Origin: Gammaproteobacteria bacterium RIFCSPHIGHO2_12_FULL_63_22 | GTDB lineage: Bacteria; Pseudomonadota; Gammaproteobacteria; Xanthomonadales; Xanthomonadaceae | NCBI GenBank assembly: GCA_001801685.1 | Contig: MGYJ01000047.1 | Location: forward strand, 5,097 to 51,354 | Direction: 5' to 3' | DNA length: 46,258 nt | Part shown: in pieces, positions 41,634 through 46,258 of the stretch | Position numbering within the stretch: the first letter of the stretch is position 1 | Layout: each line of letters opens with the position of its first letter | Position numbers and translations under genes: made by a program | Notes under the pieces: generated by a model | What the model saw: the letters and a program-made list of their open reading frames with translations, nothing else | Told to the model about the DNA's origin: nothing | The model's database searches: none

Positions 41634-42806
41634 ATGCCGAATATCCCGAAGCTTATCCTCGCCGGCGTCCTGTGCGCGACCAGCCTGGCTGCCAGCGCGA
41701 ATGACGCGGCACGGGCGCGCGGCCTGGGCATCCCCTTCGAGGGAAGACCCGGCGCCTTGAACGCGATTACCGATGTCGCTGGCGTAACGGTCGGGCAAGT
41801 CACGCTGGTGCAGGACCTGGCAGACGGCCGGAAAGTCCGCACAGGCGTCAGCGCCATCCTGCCACGAGGCAAGGCCAGCTACGACACGCCGGTCTTCGGC
41901 GCGTGGTTTGCGCTCAATGGCAACGGCGAGATGACCGGCACTGCCTGGCTTGACGAGTCCGGGCAACTGGAAGGCCCGGTGCTGTTGACCAACACCCATA
42001 GCGTGGGCGTGGTTCGCGATGCCGCCATTGCGCACCGGGTTCGCGTCGGCGGCGCCGACGCCAGCGGTTACTGGTGGTCGTTGCCCGTCGTCGCGGAAAC
42101 CTGGGACGGCCACCTCAACGACATCAACGGCTTCCATGTCCGCCCCGAGCACGTGGACCAGGCCCTGCAATCGGCCAGGGGCGGGCCGGTGGCGGAAGGA
42201 AACGTCGGTGGCGGCACCGGCATGATCTGCCACGAATTCAAGTGCGGCATCGGTACCGCGTCGCGGATCGTCACCGCAGACGATGGAAAGATCGAGACAG
42301 TCGGTGTCTTCGTGCAAGCCAACTATGGATTGCGCGACAGCCTGCGCATTGCCGGCGTTCCGGTCGGCCAGCACTTGCGCAGCGACCGCGTCTACAGCGA
42401 GCCCGATCCCAAGGCTGGCGATACGGGTTCGATCATCATCGTCGTGGCGACCGACGCCGCCCTGCTGCCGCATCAGCTCAAGCGCATCGCCAAGCGCGCC
42501 GGCCTGGGACTGGCGCGAATGGGAAGTTACGCGGGCAACGGATCGGGCGATATCTTCGTCGCTTTTTCCACGGCGAATGTCGGGGGGCTCGGCGGAAAGG
42601 CCGACAATGCGGCGCACTTCATCGGCAACGACCATCTCGACGGCTTGTTCGAAGCCACCGTACAGGCGACTGAAGAAGCGATTGTGAATGCAATGGTCGC
42701 CGCGCGCGACATGCGCGGACAGGACGGGCACTACGCCAAGGCCATTCCGCACGATCAACTGGTCGAACTGATCAAGCGCTACCAACGGTTCGAACGCCCG
42801 CGCTGA
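41634..42806 (+). CDS. Exported P1 family peptidase (DmpA / BapA-type aminopeptidase)
   Basis: A 390-residue Ntn-hydrolase-like peptidase with a signal peptide (MPNIPKLILAGVLCATSLAA). RGLGIPFEGRPGALNAITDV and GVSAILPRG are N-terminal signatures. The precursor is expected to cleave itself between Gly265 and Ser266 in GDTGSIIIVVATDAALLPHQ, leaving Ser266 as the nucleophile; NGSGDIFVAFST supplies further active-site residues. DmpA releases L-amino acids and hydrolyses D-amides or esters, and BapA cleaves beta-amino peptides, so the substrate may be unusual peptides. The stop is two bases from that of the convergent S9 peptidase. Confidence 0.93.
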   Translation: MPNIPKLILAGVLCATSLAASANDAARARGLGIPFEGRPGALNAITDVAGVTVGQVTLVQDLADGRKVRTGVSAILPRGKASYDTPVFGAWFALNGNGEMTGTAWLDESGQLEGPVLLTNTHSVGVVRDAAIAHRVRVGGADASGYWWSLPVVAETWDGHLNDINGFHVRPEHVDQALQSARGGPVAEGNVGGGTGMICHEFKCGIGTASRIVTADDGKIETVGVFVQANYGLRDSLRIAGVPVGQHLRSDRVYSEPDPKAGDTGSIIIVVATDAALLPHQLKRIAKRAGLGLARMGSYAGNGSGDIFVAFSTANVGGLGGKADNAAHFIGNDHLDGLFEATVQATEEAIVNAMVAARDMRGQDGHYAKAIPHDQLVELIKRYQRFERPR

Positions 42807-42808
42807 TC

Positions 42809-44827
42809 TCATTGCTTCAGGTACTGGTCGTACCAGGCCAGGTTTCGCGCCATGCGGTCGCGCAGGTAGCTCGGCACCACCAACTGGTGGCCCTCGCCCG
42901 GATACACCACCAGCCGCGTCGGCACGCCCAGTGACCTCAGCGCCTGGTACATCTGTTCCGCGCCCAGGCAGGGCACGTTCAAGTCCTGCTCGCCGCACTG
43001 GAACATCGTCGGCGTCCTGATTCGGTCTGCGTGCAGGAAGGGAAAGCTGGCGCGGTCGTACCCTTCGCGATTTTTCCAGGGCGAGCCAAGCTCCAGCTCG
43101 TATTCACGTATGTACTGGTCATGGCCGTACAGCGCATACATGTTGGACGCGCCGGCGCCGCTGATCGCCGCCTTGAAGCGCGTGTCCTGCGCGATGATGG
43201 CGTTGGTCAGGATGGAACCGTAGCTCCAGCCGCCAATACCCAGTCGATCGGGGTCGGCCACGCCCATTCGCACCACGTGTTCGATGCCTTCCAGCACGTC
43301 GCGCGCGTCGCGATTTCCCCAGTCTGCGTAAATGGCCTTCGAGAATTCAAAGCCGCGACCGGATCCGCCGCGTGGATTGATGGCTACCACCGCGTAGCCC
43401 CTCGCCGCATACAGTTGCCAGTCCACCATGAATTCGTGGCTGAACTGGTACACGGGTCCGCCGTGCACGCGCACGAGGGTGGGATAGCGCTTGCCCTGCT
43501 GATATCCGAGCGGCTTCAGCAGCATGCCTTCGATCTTCAGCCCGTCGCTGCTGGTGAAATGGATCGCCTCGACGGGTGCCAGCTGCCTTGTTGCGAGGAA
43601 TTCATTGTGGTCGGCGACCGTTCGCAGGCCCTTCGCATCGACCACGGATATGTCGTAGGGCCGCAGGTCGCCTCCGCCCAGCACGGCGATCCGTCCGCCT
43701 TTCGACACCGACAGATCGTAGTCGAAGCGGTTGCCATGGGTGAGTTCCGACACCTTGCCGCTGGCCAGTTCCACTCGCGAAAGATGCGTGACCCTGCTTT
43801 GTTCGATCAACAGGTAAACAGACTTCCCATCCGGCGCCCACTGCGGCTTCGACATGCAGCGATCGATCGGCGCGGGAATGCTGGCCTCGCCGCTGTCCAC
43901 GTCCACCACCGCCAACTGCCAGGGAGCGTAGTAGATCCACTTGTCCTCGCCACCCTGCAGGTAGGCGATGCGCTTGCTGTCCGGGCTCCACGATGGCCGC
44001 GTTTCCCAGTAGGGATCAAGGTCCGCACCCGTGAACGTGGTCAGTTGTCGCTCGCTCGCGCCGACGCGCGGCTCGATCAGGTAGATGTCGAAATTCAGGT
44101 GGCGGTCCGGATCGGCGCCACGCTTGCTGACGTAGGCAATCCATCGCCCGTCCGGCGACCAGGCGGGCAGCAGTTCGTCATGCGCGCCCGAAGTGAGTTG
44201 ATCGGTCTTGCCACTGGCCACGTCCAGCAACACCAGGTGCGTGCGGCGATGGTCGAGATAGCCGACGCCGTCTTCCTTGAACTGATAGCGATCGATGACG
44301 ATCGGCAGGGGATTCTTTGGCGCGACCGTGTCGGGCGGGAATTCCGCATCGCGCACCACCAGCACCAGTCGCTTCGAATCCGGCGACCAGCCGAAATCGT
44401 CCACGCCGCTGGCATGGTTGGTGAGACGGCGCGGCTTGCCTCCGGCCGCAGGCATCAACCAGACCTGCGTGCCCGGTTCCTCATCCTTCGCGCTATCTGC
44501 ATCCTTCGCGCCATCGGCAGGCGCATCGGAAAGAAAGGCGATGGACCGGCCATCGGGCGACCAACGCGGCTGCCATTCCGAAACGTCTGCCGTGTTGGTC
44601 AATCGCTGCCGGCCGCGACCATCGTGACCGACTCGCCACAGGTCCGATTGCGTCAGGTCGGCCTCGGTATTGGCGCTGCTGGCGGTATAGACGAGCGCTT
44701 CGCCGTCGGGGGAGAAATCGGGATCCGACAAATCGACAAGTCGCGCCATGTCGTCGAGCGACAAGGGTTGCGTGGCATTCGCCATCCCGGCGAACAAGGC
44801 AGCCACCAGAAGCCAGGAAATCCGCAT
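42809..44827 (-). CDS. Exported S9 family peptidase (dipeptidyl / acylaminoacyl peptidase type)
   Basis: A 672-residue enzyme with signal peptide (MRISWLLVAALFAGMANA). WD40/TolB-like propeller repeats run to about residue 400 (DPDFSPDGEALVYT, PRWSPDGRSIAFLSDAP, GWSPDSKRLVLVV). The alpha/beta-hydrolase domain has Ser535 in GIGGWSYGSILTN, Asp615 in GEQDLNVPCLG and His647 in YPGEGHQLVVP; RVHGGPVYQFS is the oxyanion segment. It likely removes dipeptides or acylated residues in the periplasm. The start follows the stop of the CehA/McbA-like gene by 3 nt, so they are co-transcribed. Confidence 0.94.
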   Translation of the reverse strand: MRISWLLVAALFAGMANATQPLSLDDMARLVDLSDPDFSPDGEALVYTASSANTEADLTQSDLWRVGHDGRGRQRLTNTADVSEWQPRWSPDGRSIAFLSDAPADGAKDADSAKDEEPGTQVWLMPAAGGKPRRLTNHASGVDDFGWSPDSKRLVLVVRDAEFPPDTVAPKNPLPIVIDRYQFKEDGVGYLDHRRTHLVLLDVASGKTDQLTSGAHDELLPAWSPDGRWIAYVSKRGADPDRHLNFDIYLIEPRVGASERQLTTFTGADLDPYWETRPSWSPDSKRIAYLQGGEDKWIYYAPWQLAVVDVDSGEASIPAPIDRCMSKPQWAPDGKSVYLLIEQSRVTHLSRVELASGKVSELTHGNRFDYDLSVSKGGRIAVLGGGDLRPYDISVVDAKGLRTVADHNEFLATRQLAPVEAIHFTSSDGLKIEGMLLKPLGYQQGKRYPTLVRVHGGPVYQFSHEFMVDWQLYAARGYAVVAINPRGGSGRGFEFSKAIYADWGNRDARDVLEGIEHVVRMGVADPDRLGIGGWSYGSILTNAIIAQDTRFKAAISGAGASNMYALYGHDQYIREYELELGSPWKNREGYDRASFPFLHADRIRTPTMFQCGEQDLNVPCLGAEQMYQALRSLGVPTRLVVYPGEGHQLVVPSYLRDRMARNLAWYDQYLKQ

Positions 44828-44830
44828 GCG

Positions 44831-46258
44831 CTAGTTGTCCTTTCCCCGGCCGATGTAGATGGCGCGCGAGGCGCGCAGGTAATCAAGGGTCGCGGATTTC
44901 TCGGCGGCGTTGTTGTAGTCGTCCCTGGCGTCCGCGGCGGCGATCACGCGATCGAGCCAGGCCACGAAATACGCCGCGTCGGCGGCGGCCGGCGGCGCGC
45001 CACCCGGCATCTCGATCCAGACCGGATTGCTGGTCGCGTACGGATACAGGTCGAGCAACATCGGATCGGCGCCGTCGTTCCACGCCCGCAGCAACAACCA
45101 GCCACCGCTGCCGATTTCAATCTCGCCGTCCGCGTCCAGGCTGCGATGCTCGCCTTCAAGCGGGAAATCCTTCACGACGCGACCGTTGAAAACGAGCTCC
45201 AGGTGATCCACCGCCACCGGCGAGCGCAGCGCGATCCGATACGCCAGTTTGCCGGCGCCGCCGAGCTTGGCCGTGCCACCAGGCTTCTGCCCACCTGCCA
45301 GCAGGCCCAACAAGGGACCGTTGCTCGCGAACCCCTGCCCCGCCTTGATCGCCGCATGCACCGATGCCGCATCGCGCTTGCCGGCGGTATCGAGGAACAA
45401 ACGATTCAATCCGACCGGCCCGCGCAGCGAAGCGTAGTTCGCCATCGCATCCGTGCCCGCGCCGGCGCTGATTCGATAGCCAAGATTCAGCAGCCGATAC
45501 CAGACCGCGGCCGTCGCCTTGTGATCGGAAAATCCCACCACTTCCAGGTAATCCACCTTGCCCTGCGCCACGTCCGCGGGCAGTTGGTGGGTGAGCACGG
45601 GGTCTTTTACCGGATCGGGAACGGTGTCGAAGGGATGCACGTAGCCGACCAGTCCGCCTTGCGCGTGCGCCAGGTCTGCGATGACGCCGTTATGCGGATA
45701 GGGACTGGCCAGCGCGGTATGCCGGTAGGACGCGAAATCCGGATTGAGGTAATGGTCGGTCAGGTTCAGAAGCCCGAGGTGTCCCCAGAAGCTGCTGTGG
45801 TATTCCTGCGCATGCAGCACGCGCGAACCGGTACCGCTCCGCGCGCCGTCGTCACCGCTGCCGAACCACGCCATATCGGGAATGCGTTCTTCCTTGTTGA
45901 CGATCAGGTTTTCGATCACGTCCAGGTCTTCGGCCGCCGCCTGCCTCGCCAGGTTGGTGGGCGTGTTGCGGTAGTGCCCGCCATAGTTCATGTGCACGTG
46001 CAGGTCGGTGGACACCCAGTTTCCGAATTCCGCCGGCAGCGCTTGGGACTGCAACTGCACACGCATCGGATTGTCTCGACCGGCGACCAGTCTCACGTTG
46101 CCCGACCACGGCGAATGGGCGAATCCGTGCTGGACGTTGATGCTCGCCTCGCCTGCGGGCAGATCCAGCACACAGGGCGACGAACAATGGAAATACTGCG
46201 TCTCGGTGGACTGCGCATTGCGGTCGAAGCCATCATCACCGTGCATCCAGGCAGCGGC
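44831..46258 (-). CDS. CehA/McbA family metallohydrolase (PHP domain), 5' end outside window
   Basis: At least 475 codons; the frame stays open to the right edge, so the N-terminus is missing. The PHP-type metal site begins STDLHVHMNYGGHYRNTPTN (His-x-His), followed by NKEERIPDMAWFG, HAQEYHSSFWGHLGLLNL, GYVHPFDTVPDP and GAGTDAMANYASLRGPVG, all rich in potential ligands. This matches the CehA/McbA family, known from carbaryl-hydrolysing enzymes and from proteins of unassigned substrate. The C-terminal beta-rich region (VAVDHLELVFNGRVV) resembles accessory domains of these proteins. It is followed 3 nt later by an S9 peptidase, consistent with a secreted hydrolase operon. Confidence 0.88.
   Translation of the reverse strand, partial: AAAWMHGDDGFDRNAQSTETQYFHCSSPCVLDLPAGEASINVQHGFAHSPWSGNVRLVAGRDNPMRVQLQSQALPAEFGNWVSTDLHVHMNYGGHYRNTPTNLARQAAAEDLDVIENLIVNKEERIPDMAWFGSGDDGARSGTGSRVLHAQEYHSSFWGHLGLLNLTDHYLNPDFASYRHTALASPYPHNGVIADLAHAQGGLVGYVHPFDTVPDPVKDPVLTHQLPADVAQGKVDYLEVVGFSDHKATAAVWYRLLNLGYRISAGAGTDAMANYASLRGPVGLNRLFLDTAGKRDAASVHAAIKAGQGFASNGPLLGLLAGGQKPGGTAKLGGAGKLAYRIALRSPVAVDHLELVFNGRVVKDFPLEGEHRSLDADGEIEIGSGGWLLLRAWNDGADPMLLDLYPYATSNPVWIEMPGGAPPAAADAAYFVAWLDRVIAAADARDDYNNAAEKSATLDYLRASRAIYIGRGKDN

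Overview
The window is a GC-rich, densely packed piece of a gammaproteobacterial chromosome, most likely from the Xanthomonadales (Lysobacterales). I base this on the co-directional block pyrG-kdsA-eno-ftsB-ispD-ispF-truD-[smr on the other strand]-surE-pcm-yqaA, which matches gene order I know from xanthomonads, on a REP-like repeat of the type common in these genomes and in Pseudomonas, and on lineage-typical families such as DUF1415 and large exported S9, M16 and P1 peptidases. I see no rRNA, tRNA, CRISPR array, phage gene, transposase or clear horizontally acquired island.

Layout. 1-9081 (mostly minus strand): a housekeeping operon for CTP synthesis, KDO synthesis, glycolysis, cell division, the MEP isoprenoid pathway, tRNA pseudouridylation, SurE/Pcm stress repair and a YqaA membrane protein, with many genes joined by 4-nt start/stop overlaps. 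9229-13139 (plus): parE and an exported S9 peptidase, closed by a strong bidirectional terminator. 13188-18491 (minus): two tandem DUF418 membrane proteins, a D-amino-acid dehydrogenase-like flavoprotein and an N-formylglutamate amidohydrolase, probably one operon. 18635-22553: slyD, a divergent NlpC/P60 lipoprotein and a pair of M16 proteins, one with and one without the zinc motif. 22867-27217: two DEAD-box helicases (RhlE and DeaD/CsdA type) on either side of two small membrane protein genes that overlap tail to tail. 27339-36524: metabolic and stress-related genes (MDR oxidoreductase, BaiN/YhiN flavoprotein, acyl-CoA dehydrogenase, DUF1415, DJ-1/PfpI, MAPEG), a PadR regulator coupled to a HAAS-type membrane protein, an extradiol dioxygenase, a TfoX N-domain protein and a class II aldolase. 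36605-40211 (plus): methyltransferase, exported cyclophilin and TPR-sulfotransferase. 40222-46258: four predicted exported hydrolases (prolidase-like amidohydrolase, P1/DmpA peptidase, S9 peptidase, CehA/McbA metallohydrolase).

What stands out. A REP pair lies inside the 3' end of pyrG. It is translated as a C-terminal tail of about 24 residues and apparently supplies the kdsA Shine-Dalgarno. The TPR-sulfotransferase has no ATG, GTG or TTG for its full-length N-terminus. One of the two DUF418 paralogues carries a Lys/Ala-rich insertion built partly from tandem repeats. A PadR-HAAS module has palindromes in front of it. Most convergent gene pairs overlap or abut, leaving no room for intrinsic terminators. 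I did not find a convincing complete novel system; the least understood units are the PadR-HAAS pair, the DUF418-led operon and the cyclophilin-sulfotransferase unit. Product names rest on recognising motifs and families by eye; no database search was made.
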